A stretch of DNA of 64,000 nt from Actinomycetota bacterium (lineage in GTDB: Bacteria > Actinomycetota > Thermoleophilia > Solirubrobacterales > Solirubrobacteraceae): NCBI GenBank assembly GCA_005883215.1, contig VAYS01000018.1, positions 2,084-66,083 on the forward strand, written 5' to 3'. Both the position numbers and the translations under genes were made by a program. Shown in pieces: positions 41,382-48,389 of this stretch; within the stretch, counting starts at the first letter, position 1; each line of letters begins with the position of its first letter. The notes beneath the pieces are model-generated. The model saw only the letters and a program-made list of their open reading frames with translations. It was not told the origin of the DNA and ran no database searches.

Positions 41382-42053
41382 TCATGCCCCGGTCTCGGCG
41401 GTGTCCAGGGCGGCGCGCGCCGCCTGCTGCTCGGCCAGCTTCTTGGAGCGTCCGCTGCCGTGCCCGATGGGGGCCCCGTCCACCAGCGCGGTCACCTCGA
41501 AGGTGCGGTCGTGGGGCGGACCGAGCTCGCGCTCGACCTCGTAGGTCACCACCTCGCCGCGGCGGGCCAGGCGCTCCTGCAACGCCGATTTGAAGTCCAC
41601 CGGGTGCTCCAGGGCGCGCTCGATCTCGGGGCCGAAGGCCTCCACCACCGCGGCCACCGTCCGCTCCTGGCCCGCGTTCAGGTAGCACGCCCCGATCACC
41701 GCTTCGACCACCGACGCCAGCACCCGTTCGGTGTTGAGCGCCTCGGCGTTGTGGCCCTGGGCCGGCGCCGCCTCGGCCAGGCGCTCGGGCACCCCCAGGC
41801 GCTCGGCCACCGCGTGGCAGGAGACGCCCGAGACCGCCTGGGCGCGGATCTTGGTCAGATGACCGGCGCCGTAGCGCTCGGCCTCCAGCCGCGGGTACAG
41901 ATGCGAGGCCACCGCCAGGCCGAGCACGCTGTCGCCCAGGAAGGCCAGCCGCGCGTAGGAGTCCGAGCGGCGCTCGCTCCAAGAAGCGTGCGTGAACACC
42001 TGCCGGTAGAGGTCCTCCGGCAGCTCGTCCAGCAGTTGCGTGAGCAGCTTCAG
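41382..42053 (-). CDS. rnc: ribonuclease III, start codon not ATG/GTG/TTG
   Basis: Cuts double-stranded RNA in rRNA and mRNA processing. The catalytic motif is RLAFLGDSVLGLAVASHLYP, followed by VVEAVIGACYLNAG and a C-terminal dsRBD (DFKSALQERLARRGEVVTYE, SGRSKKLAEQQAARAAL). GTG 41999 would start at VFTHASW and lose the first helix. In-frame upstream sequence (LLDELPEDLYRQ) matches the normal N-terminus, but between it and the in-frame TGA (42059-42057) there is no ATG, GTG or TTG. CTG 42053 or 42047 are the candidates; I give 42053 (223 residues). The precise start is uncertain. Confidence 0.85.
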   Translation of the reverse strand: MKLLTQLLDELPEDLYRQVFTHASWSERRSDSYARLAFLGDSVLGLAVASHLYPRLEAERYGAGHLTKIRAQAVSGVSCHAVAERLGVPERLAEAAPAQGHNAEALNTERVLASVVEAVIGACYLNAGQERTVAAVVEAFGPEIERALEHPVDFKSALQERLARRGEVVTYEVERELGPPHDRTFEVTALVDGAPIGHGSGRSKKLAEQQAARAALDTAETGA

Positions 42054-42081
42054 CGGTCAGGGGATCGGCGGCTGGGCAAGG

Positions 42082-42330
42082 CTAGGTGGCGACCACGCGG
42101 GCGAGGACGAAGTCGATCGCCTGGCCGACGGTCAGGATCCTGGCGGCCTCCTCGTCGGTGATCCGCACCCCGTAGGAGTCTTCGAGCTCCTGCACCAGCG
42201 TATAGAGGTCGAGCGAGTCCGCCTCGAGGTCCTCCTTGAAACGGGTGCTCTCGTCGATCCGGGCCGGGTCGATGTCGAGCTCGTCGGCCAGGTGCGACTG
42301 GACCAGGGCGAAGACCTCTTCGCGGGTCAT
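42082..42330 (-). CDS. acpP: acyl carrier protein
   Basis: An 82-residue carrier protein for fatty acid synthesis. LEADSLDLYTLVQELED contains the DSL motif with Ser39, the 4'-phosphopantetheine attachment site. The protein is acidic and of normal length. ATG 42330 overlaps the plsX stop (ATGA). Gene order plsX-acpP-rnc-smc-ftsY is the standard bacterial arrangement. The cofactor would come from the coaD pathway also encoded here (50477-50989). Confidence 0.95.
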   Translation of the reverse strand: MTREEVFALVQSHLADELDIDPARIDESTRFKEDLEADSLDLYTLVQELEDSYGVRITDEEAARILTVGQAIDFVLARVVAT

Positions 42331-43445
42331 GCCGGTGAAACGCTAGTCGCAGATCCGGACGGGGGCACCACGCCGCGCGCAGTCGCCGCTTCCGCCGGGG
42401 CGGCGCCCGCCTGCGCCGCGGGCGGGGTCCGCAGGGCGCCGGCCGCCGCCAGCGCCTGGTGGGTGCGCCCGACGACGTCCTGGCGCACGCCCAGGGCCGC
42501 CCGCTCGATCGCCCTCCCGATCCCCAGGCGGGTGAAGCGCCCGTGCGGGACCACGCCCAGGCGCCGCAGGCCGAGCAGGTAGGCGCCCCCCTGCTCCTCG
42601 GGGTCGATCTCGGCGCGAAAGCCCCGCAGGGCGGGGCGCAGCAGAGCCCCGCCGAGCTTGGAGCGCGGGGACGATAGGGCCGCCTCGCGTACCGCGTCCA
42701 GGATCGTCTGGGACACCCCCTCGATCAGCTTGAGCGCGACGTTGCCCATGAATCCGTCGGAGACGACCACGTCGGCGGCACCGGCGGTCACGCCGTCGCC
42801 TTCTACGTTGCCCACGAACTCCAGCGCGTCGGAGTCCGCCGTCCGCTCGGCCAGGGTGGCGTGGGCGGCCAGCACGAGTTCGCTGCCGCGCGCCACCTCG
42901 GTGCCGTTGGAGAGCAGTCCCACGCGCGGGCGCTCGATCCCCAGCACCGCCCGCACGAAGGCGGCCCCCATGAAGGCGAACTGCACCAGGTGCTCGGGCC
43001 GTACCTCGGTGTTGGCCCCCACGTCGAGCAGCGTGACCGGGTTGCGCGGGATGGGCAGCGGCAGGGCCAGCGCTGGGCGATAGATCCCCGGGGCCCGCTT
43101 GACGTGAAACAGGCCGGCGGCCAGAGCGGTGCCGGTCGAGCCGCCGGCCACCAGCGCCTGGGCGCGACCCTCGGCGACGGCACGCGCGGCGAGCACGATC
43201 GACGCCTCGGGGGTCGAGCGGGCGGCGCGGACCGGGTCGGGCGCCTTGGCGATCGACACCGGGGCGGGTATCACCTCCACGCCGGGCGCCACGTCGCCGA
43301 TCTCGCCTTCGGGGCCGAACAGCAGGACGTGCACGCCGCTCTCGGCGGCGCGGGCGGCGCCGGCGGCGACCTCGGCCGGCCCGAGGTCGGCGCCGTTGGC
43401 GTCGACGGCGACGGTGACCGTCTCGGGCGCGGGCGCCCCGGCCAT
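42327..43445 (-). CDS. plsX: phosphate acyltransferase PlsX
   Basis: A 372-residue enzyme making acyl-phosphate from acyl-ACP, the first step of phospholipid synthesis with PlsY. VTVAVDANGADLGPAEVAAG, LVAGGSTGTALAAGLF, LLDVGANTEVRPEHLVQFA and VVSDGFMGNVALKLIEG are the conserved blocks. The last 25 residues are a Pro/Ala extension. It lies 4 bases after rpmF and overlaps acpP. Confidence 0.95.
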   Translation of the reverse strand: MAGAPAPETVTVAVDANGADLGPAEVAAGAARAAESGVHVLLFGPEGEIGDVAPGVEVIPAPVSIAKAPDPVRAARSTPEASIVLAARAVAEGRAQALVAGGSTGTALAAGLFHVKRAPGIYRPALALPLPIPRNPVTLLDVGANTEVRPEHLVQFAFMGAAFVRAVLGIERPRVGLLSNGTEVARGSELVLAAHATLAERTADSDALEFVGNVEGDGVTAGAADVVVSDGFMGNVALKLIEGVSQTILDAVREAALSSPRSKLGGALLRPALRGFRAEIDPEEQGGAYLLGLRRLGVVPHGRFTRLGIGRAIERAALGVRQDVVGRTHQALAAAGALRTPPAAQAGAAPAEAATARGVVPPSGSATSVSPA

Positions 43446-43449
43446 CTAC

Positions 43450-43665
43450 CTACTCGTGGTCGTGATCGTGGTCGTGGTCGTGCCCGCCGCCCGAGGGCGC
43501 CACCACCTCGCGGCCGGAGTAGAAGCCGCACACCGGGCACACGCGATGGGGCCGGCGCGGGCTGTGGCACTGCGGGCACTCATTCAGCGCGGGCGCGGAC
43601 ACCCGGTGCTGGGCCCGGCGCTTGGCGGTGCGGGCATGCGACTGCTTCTGCTTGGGGACGGCCAT
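43450..43665 (-). CDS. rpmF: ribosomal protein L32 (zinc type) with His-Asp repeat tail
   Basis: A 71-residue 50S protein. MAVPKQKQSHARTAKRRAQ is the L32 N-terminus, and two Cys pairs (CPQC and CPVC) form the zinc ribbon. The C-terminus is unusual: after GREVVAPSGGG comes HDHDHDHDHE, an alternating His-Asp tail likely to bind metal. ATG 43665 lies 10 bases after a TAGCCT box. It is the first gene of the rpmF-plsX-acpP-rnc-smc-ftsY run. Confidence 0.94.
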   Translation of the reverse strand: MAVPKQKQSHARTAKRRAQHRVSAPALNECPQCHSPRRPHRVCPVCGFYSGREVVAPSGGGHDHDHDHDHE

Positions 43666-43675
43666 CGGCGGCAAG

Positions 43676-43681
43676 AGGCTA
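43676..43681 (-). promoter_or_regulatory. -10 box (TAGCCT) of the rpmF operon
   Basis: TAGCCT on the minus strand, 10 bases before ATG 43665; no Shine-Dalgarno. Leaderless or nearly so. Confidence 0.5.
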
Positions 43682-43750
43682 GCAGCGGCGCTTACCTTCT
43701 CCCGGGCGCGGCCCGGCGCGGGGTCGCGCCCGGGCCGGAGCCCTCGGCGG

Positions 43751-44266
43751 CTAGTCGAACCGGAGCTCGGACAGCTTGGCCCACCGCCGGTCGGGCGCAC
43801 GCTCGTGGCGGTGCTCGGGCCCGGCCTGGTTGAGGTTGGCCCCGCACACGGCGCACAGCCCCGCGCACTCGGGCCGGCACACCACCTGGGTGGGAAGGGC
43901 CAGGGACACCGCGTCGCGGGTCCAGCCGGCCAGGTCGAGCACGTCGTCGTGGACGTACGGGCTGTCGAGCTCCTCCCCGCCGCCGGGCTGGTCGACCTCG
44001 CGCGCGTCGACGCCCAGCTCCGGAGCGGCCTCCTCCAGGCACCGCACGCACGGCCCGGTCATGCGCGCGGACAGTCGCAGACGCAGGCTGTACCCCGAGC
44101 CGCTCAGGCGCGCGACGTCGAGCACCACCGGCTGGCTGGCGTCGCGGCCGCGGTAGGTCTGGCCGCCGAGCGCGAACGGGGCCAGTCTGACGTCCAGCGA
44201 CAGCCGCCGTCCCTCGCCCGGGCCCAGCGCCAGAGCCCCCAGGTCGAAGTCGTCGGTGAGCGCCAT
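43751..44266 (-). CDS. yceD: YceD/DUF177 family protein
   Basis: A 171-residue protein of the DUF177 family, which regularly precedes rpmF and has been linked to 23S rRNA processing and accumulation in plants and bacteria. It shows a beta-rich N-terminal part and four cysteines in two groups (GPCVRCLEEA; CRPECAGLCAVCGANLNQ), consistent with zinc binding. It ends 85 bases before rpmF. ATG 44266 lies 6 bases after a TACCAT box. Confidence 0.9.
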   Translation of the reverse strand: MALTDDFDLGALALGPGEGRRLSLDVRLAPFALGGQTYRGRDASQPVVLDVARLSGSGYSLRLRLSARMTGPCVRCLEEAAPELGVDAREVDQPGGGEELDSPYVHDDVLDLAGWTRDAVSLALPTQVVCRPECAGLCAVCGANLNQAGPEHRHERAPDRRWAKLSELRFD

Positions 44267-44272
44267 GCGTCG

Positions 44273-44278
44273 ATGGTA
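44273..44278 (-). promoter_or_regulatory. -10 box (TACCAT) of the DUF177 gene
   Basis: TACCAT on the minus strand, 6 bases before ATG 44266; no Shine-Dalgarno. Confidence 0.5.
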
Positions 44279-44314
44279 GACCGCCCTGGGCCGCCCGCCA
44301 TCATGTGGTCAGGC

Positions 44315-45340
44315 ATGCTCGCCATGGCCCTTCATAGCCCGGGAGAGGCGCTGGTGGCCGACCAGCGTCCCGACCCCGCCGCGGGCCCGGGACAGGTGGT
44401 CGTCGCGGTCAAGGCCTGCGGCGTGTGCCGCACCGATCTACACGTCGTCGACGGCGAGCTGGCCGCGCCGGCGCTGCCCCTGGTGGTCGGCCACCAGATC
44501 GTCGGGACCGTGGTCCAGCCCGGACCGGGAGTCCAGCTCCAGCCCGGCGCCCGCGTCGGCGTCCCCTGGCTGGCCTGGGCGTGCGGGGAATGCGAGTACT
44601 GCCGCTCAGGGCGCGAGAACCTGTGCCCCCGGGCGCGCTTCACCGGGCTCGACGTGGACGGCGGCTACGCCGAGCGGGCCGTGGCCGCGGCCGACTTCTG
44701 CCTGCCCCTGCCCGAGGACATTCCCGACACCGAGGCGGCGCCGCTGCTGTGCGCCGGCCTCATCGGCCACCGCGCCCTGCGCCGGGCCGGCGACCCCCGG
44801 CGCCTGGGCCTCTACGGCTTCGGCGCCTCGGCGCACCTGGTGTGCCAGGCGGCGCGCTTCGAGGGCCGCGAGGTGTACGCGTTCACCCGCGCCGGGGACT
44901 CGCGCACCCAGGCGTTCGCGCTCGAGCTGGGCGCCGTGTGGGCCGGCGACGCCGAGGCCGCGCCGCCCGAGCCGCTGGACGCGGCGATCATCTTCGCCCC
45001 GGTGGGCGCGCTCGTGCGACCGGCGCTGCGCGCCGTGCGCCCGGGGGGGACGGTGGTGTGCGCCGGGATCCACATGTCCGACATCCCCTCCTTCCCCTAC
45101 GCCGAGCTGTGGGGCGAGCGCACGCTGTGCTCGGTGGCCAACCTGACCCGGGCCGACGGGCGCGAGTTCCTGGCGCTGGCGGCGCGCGCCCACGTCCGGG
45201 CACACCCCGTGCCCTACCCGCTCGAGCGGGCCAACGACGCCCTGAATGACCTGCGCGCGGGACGCTATGACGGCGCCGGCGTGTTGGTCGTGGAGGGGGA
45301 GAGCCGGCGGGGAGAGCCGGCCGGCGCTAACGGGGCCTGA
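44315..45340 (+). CDS. zinc-dependent alcohol dehydrogenase family protein
   Basis: A 341-residue medium-chain dehydrogenase. ACGVCRTDLHVVDGEL carries the first catalytic zinc Cys, VVGHQIVGTV the zinc His, and CGECEYCRSGRENLC the four-Cys structural zinc site. GLYGFGASAHLVCQAARFEG is the nucleotide-binding glycine motif. The sequence resembles the AdhA-like group acting on primary alcohols or aldehydes; the natural substrate is open. ATG 44315 gives the family N-terminus (MLAMALHSPGEALV); ATG 44303 is also in frame. Its last 14 bases overlap the convergent gene. Confidence 0.9.
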   Translation: MLAMALHSPGEALVADQRPDPAAGPGQVVVAVKACGVCRTDLHVVDGELAAPALPLVVGHQIVGTVVQPGPGVQLQPGARVGVPWLAWACGECEYCRSGRENLCPRARFTGLDVDGGYAERAVAAADFCLPLPEDIPDTEAAPLLCAGLIGHRALRRAGDPRRLGLYGFGASAHLVCQAARFEGREVYAFTRAGDSRTQAFALELGAVWAGDAEAAPPEPLDAAIIFAPVGALVRPALRAVRPGGTVVCAGIHMSDIPSFPYAELWGERTLCSVANLTRADGREFLALAARAHVRAHPVPYPLERANDALNDLRAGRYDGAGVLVVEGESRRGEPAGANGA

Positions 45341-46507
45341 GCACCCGCACCTTGCGGGCCTTCGCGCACGCGTGCCCACCCCGCGGTGTGTAGGCGGCCC
45401 ACACCCGGATGTGAAGCGCCCAGCCCCGCCCGCGGTGGCGCCGGAGCAGACGGCGCCCCTGCTTGTTGGGGCTGAGGCGGATCCGCACGCGCCCGGCACC
45501 CCGCACCCGGCGGTCCAGGCGCCCATAGGCGAAGCGATTGCGCCCCGGCTGGAGGCGGGCAACCCAGGCACTGGGCTTGTCCTCGGTACCCAGCACGTCA
45601 AGCGCGCCCGCACCCGGCAGGCGCAGCGTCACCACGATGCCCCCGTCGGCGCTGCTGGCGGTCGCGCCGAGGACGCGACGACGTAGCTGGTGGCGGTGGC
45701 GCCGGCGATCGGCGCGCAGCTCGCGCCGCCCTCGTCGCAGTCGAGCCACTGATAGGACGGGCTGACCGGCGCCCCGCTCGGAGTGCCCGTCAGCGTCTGG
45801 CCGATCTGGGCCGTGCCCGCGATCGTCGGCGCCGGACACGCACCCTGGGTGGAGGGGTCGGTGAAGCAGACGTCCTGGGTCTCGTCGCCGTAGCCGTCGC
45901 CGTCGGCGTCTCGCTCGAGCTGGGCCGAGACGTCGTAGCGCACGGTTATGTTGGTGAGGTAGCTGGCCGTGGTGCCGGGGGCCGGGTCGCCGCCCGTGAT
46001 GCCGTACTGGTCGGCGGCGGTCAGGCCGCCCATGCCGCAGATGTTGGGTTGGCCTCCATTGGTCTGGTAGAAGCCGATCACGTCGCCGGCCTGCACGGCG
46101 ATCCGCGTGGGGTAGGTGTTCGTCGTGTTGGCCGCGGGGGTCTGCGTCGTGCTCTCGCCCACCGTCGTGTAGTTGGTGCCCCCGGCTGCGCGCGCGACCT
46201 TGAGCTTCATGGTCATGAGCGCGTTGGCCGTCGCCTGGTAGCTCCAGGAGCTGATGACCCCGCTGAACGGCGCCGCGTAGCTGGGCGCACCCGCGGGGGT
46301 GGCCTCCTGGATGAACGTGTCGCCGGACGTGCACCCCGTGTTCGGCGAGAACGTGGACCCGAGCGTCGTCGAGGCGGGGGCGTCCTGGGCCCCGGCGGCG
46401 GCGAGCGCGGCCACCGCCACCCCGGCCGCCACAGCCCGGCGCGCGCGAGCGCCCGGAGGGCGAGACGATCTGAGACGAGGGCGCCGTCGCGTCCGTGCGA
46501 GGGGCAC
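45327..46507 (-). pseudogene. secreted adhesin-like protein, frame broken by an internal deletion
   Basis: Reads in two frames. Frame A starts at GTG 46507 (7 bases after TAGGGT), with a signal peptide (RRAVAAGVAVAALAAAGAQD), a domain resembling Solirubrobacterales surface proteins (FSPNTGCTSGDTFIQ, ADQYGITGGDPAPGTTASYL), a calcium-type DADGDGYGDETQDVC motif, and the start of an Ig-like repeat (GTAQIGQTLTGTPSGAP, SYQWLDCDEGG). It is lost near 45690. Frame B resumes near 45655 (TASSADGGIVVTLRLPGAG) with a final beta domain ending at 45327. The rest of the Ig-like repeat is missing. Repeats make an assembly collapse plausible. Confidence 0.75.
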
Positions 46508-46514
46508 GCGGGCG

Positions 46515-46520
46515 ACCCTA
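46515..46520 (-). promoter_or_regulatory. -10 box (TAGGGT) of the secreted protein gene
   Basis: TAGGGT on the minus strand, 7 bases before GTG 46507. It favours GTG 46507 over the longer in-frame start at 46564. Confidence 0.5.
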
Positions 46521-46591
46521 CCGCCCCCCGGCGAAGCTGTCCACGCGCGGGCAAACCCAACCACCTCGGCCCCCGCGGCGCACGCGACGGC

Positions 46592-48292
46592 TCAGGCCTT
46601 GGCCTTCTCCTTGGCCTTGCCCTTGCCCTTGCCGTCCCCCTTGCCGTCCCCGCCCTCCTCGTCCTCGCGCTCGGCCAGCTCGCGCTTTAGCACCTTGCCG
46701 GTGGCGTTGCGCGGCAGATCGTCGAGGAACTCCACCTCGCGCGGGACCTTGTAGCGCGCCAGGTTTGACTTGACGTGCTCCTTGACGTCTGACTCGGAGA
46801 GCTTGGCGCCGTCGTCCTTGACGATGAATGCCTTCAGGCGCTGGCCGAACTGCTCGTCGGGCACGCCGATGATCGCCACCTCGCACACCCCGTCCAGATT
46901 GTGGAGCAGGTCCTCGACCTCGCGCGGGAACACGTTCTCGCCGCCGGAGACGATCATCTCGTCGTCGCGGCCATCCACGAACAGGCGGCCGTCGGAGTCG
47001 AAGTGGCCCACGTCGCCGGTGCTCATCAGGCCCCCCAGGACCTCCTTGTTGCCCCCGCCGCCGGTGTAGCCCTCGAACAGCATCTCGTTGGCCACGAAGA
47101 TGCGCCCCGTCTCGCCCTCCGGAACCTCCTGGCCGTTCTCATCCAGGAGCTTGACCACCGTGCCGCGCGGGAGGCGCCCGGCGGTGCCGGGGGCGGCGCG
47201 CAGGTCCTCGGGGGTGGCGATTGACGCCCACGCCACCTCGGTGGAGCCGTAGAGGTTGTAGAGCACGTCGCCGAAGGTGTCCATCACCCGAAGCGCCAGC
47301 TCGCCGGGGAGCGCCGAGCCGCTGGCGGCGATCACCTGCAGGCAGCGCAGGTCATAGCGGGCGATCGTCTCCTCGGGCAGCTCGAGGATCCGCTGGAGCA
47401 TGACCGGCACCACCACCAGCGCCGTCGCCTGGTGCTGGGCGGTGGCCGAAAGGGTCTCCTCGGGGTCGAACTTGCGCCGCAGGACGAGCTTTGCGCCGAG
47501 CCCCAGCCCGAGGGTGAAGTGGGCGAACCCCCAGGAGTGAAACATGGGGGCGGCGATCATCATCGTCTGCCGCGCCTTGAGCGGGATCCGCGACAGGTAG
47601 GAGGCGGCCGGGTCCAGCGAGTCGGGCTGCGAGCGGCTCGCGCCCTTGGGCGTACCGGTGGTCCCCGAGGTGAGGATGATCACCCGCCCGGGCTCGGAGG
47701 GGGGGACGACGTCCTCGGTGTCGCCGCCCTCGATCAGGTCCTCGAGCACCGGGTCGGAGGGCCTTTCCTCGTTCTCGGTCCAGGCGATGAAGCGCTTGCG
47801 CCGGTGGCCCGCCTCCTCGACCAGGTTCTGAAACTCCTCGTCGAAGATCAGCGCCACCGGCTTCTCCCGCGCCACCACGTCGGTGATCTGGGGGGCGGCG
47901 AACGCGGTGTTGAGGTACAGGCAGTGGGCGCCGAGCTTCGAGCAGGCGACGGTGGCCTCGACGAAGCCGCGGTGGTTGCGGCACAGGATCGCCACCCCGT
48001 CGCCCTCGTTGATGCCGCGGTCGGCCAGCGCGTGGGCCAGGCCGTTGGTGCGGCGGTGGAGCTCGGCGAAGGTCAGCGTGCCGAGCTCGTCGACGAGCGC
48101 CTCATCGTCGGGGTAGCGCGCGGCCGAGACCGTATAGCCCGCCGCCGGGGTGGGGCCCCAGCGCGCCATCTCGCGCAGGGCGTGGAACATCCGATCCGGA
48201 CGCGACGGCGCGAATACCCCCGCTCCCACGAGCGTGCGCGTTACGTGCAAACGGTGGGAGAGGGCATCGAGCATGCGCCGGTATCCAAGCAC
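46592..48292 (-). CDS. AMP-forming acyl-CoA synthetase with Lys/Gly-rich tail
   Basis: A 566-residue ANL-superfamily ligase that activates a carboxylic acid, probably a fatty acid, to acyl-CoA. The P-loop is ILTSGTTGTPKGASRSQ. A5 is LYGSTEVAWAS, A7/A8 is STGDVGHFDSDGRLFVDGRD followed by DEMIVSGGENVFPREVE, and the catalytic Lys lies in PRNATGKVLKRELAE. The last 25 residues (GDGKGDGKGKGKAKEKAKA) are a basic low-complexity tail absent from ordinary family members. GTG 48292 and ATG 48274 are both possible starts. Confidence 0.88.
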   Translation of the reverse strand: MLGYRRMLDALSHRLHVTRTLVGAGVFAPSRPDRMFHALREMARWGPTPAAGYTVSAARYPDDEALVDELGTLTFAELHRRTNGLAHALADRGINEGDGVAILCRNHRGFVEATVACSKLGAHCLYLNTAFAAPQITDVVAREKPVALIFDEEFQNLVEEAGHRRKRFIAWTENEERPSDPVLEDLIEGGDTEDVVPPSEPGRVIILTSGTTGTPKGASRSQPDSLDPAASYLSRIPLKARQTMMIAAPMFHSWGFAHFTLGLGLGAKLVLRRKFDPEETLSATAQHQATALVVVPVMLQRILELPEETIARYDLRCLQVIAASGSALPGELALRVMDTFGDVLYNLYGSTEVAWASIATPEDLRAAPGTAGRLPRGTVVKLLDENGQEVPEGETGRIFVANEMLFEGYTGGGGNKEVLGGLMSTGDVGHFDSDGRLFVDGRDDEMIVSGGENVFPREVEDLLHNLDGVCEVAIIGVPDEQFGQRLKAFIVKDDGAKLSESDVKEHVKSNLARYKVPREVEFLDDLPRNATGKVLKRELAEREDEEGGDGKGDGKGKGKAKEKAKA

Positions 48293-48305
48293 TTTCCCCG
48301 TCTAG

Positions 48306-48349
48306 GGCGGGCTAATCGCCCGCCGATTTTGGCGGCGCACGGCGCCGCC
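48306..48349. repeat. two adjacent perfect stem-loops between divergent genes
   Basis: GGCGGGC-TAATC-GCCCGCC (48306-48324) is followed by GATTTT and then GGCGGCG-CACGG-CGCCGCC (48331-48349). Both have 7-base perfect stems. On the plus strand the first plus its T-run looks like a terminator, although no plus-strand gene ends here. Confidence 0.55.
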
Positions 48350-48374
48350 GAGTCGATCCGTCGGGGGCCAGGCC

Positions 48375-48380
48375 TAGCAT
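48375..48380 (+). promoter_or_regulatory. -10 box (TAGCAT) of the coiled-coil nuclease-like gene
   Basis: TAGCAT, 9 bases before ATG 48390; no Shine-Dalgarno. Confidence 0.5.
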
Positions 48381-48389
48381 CGACGCACC

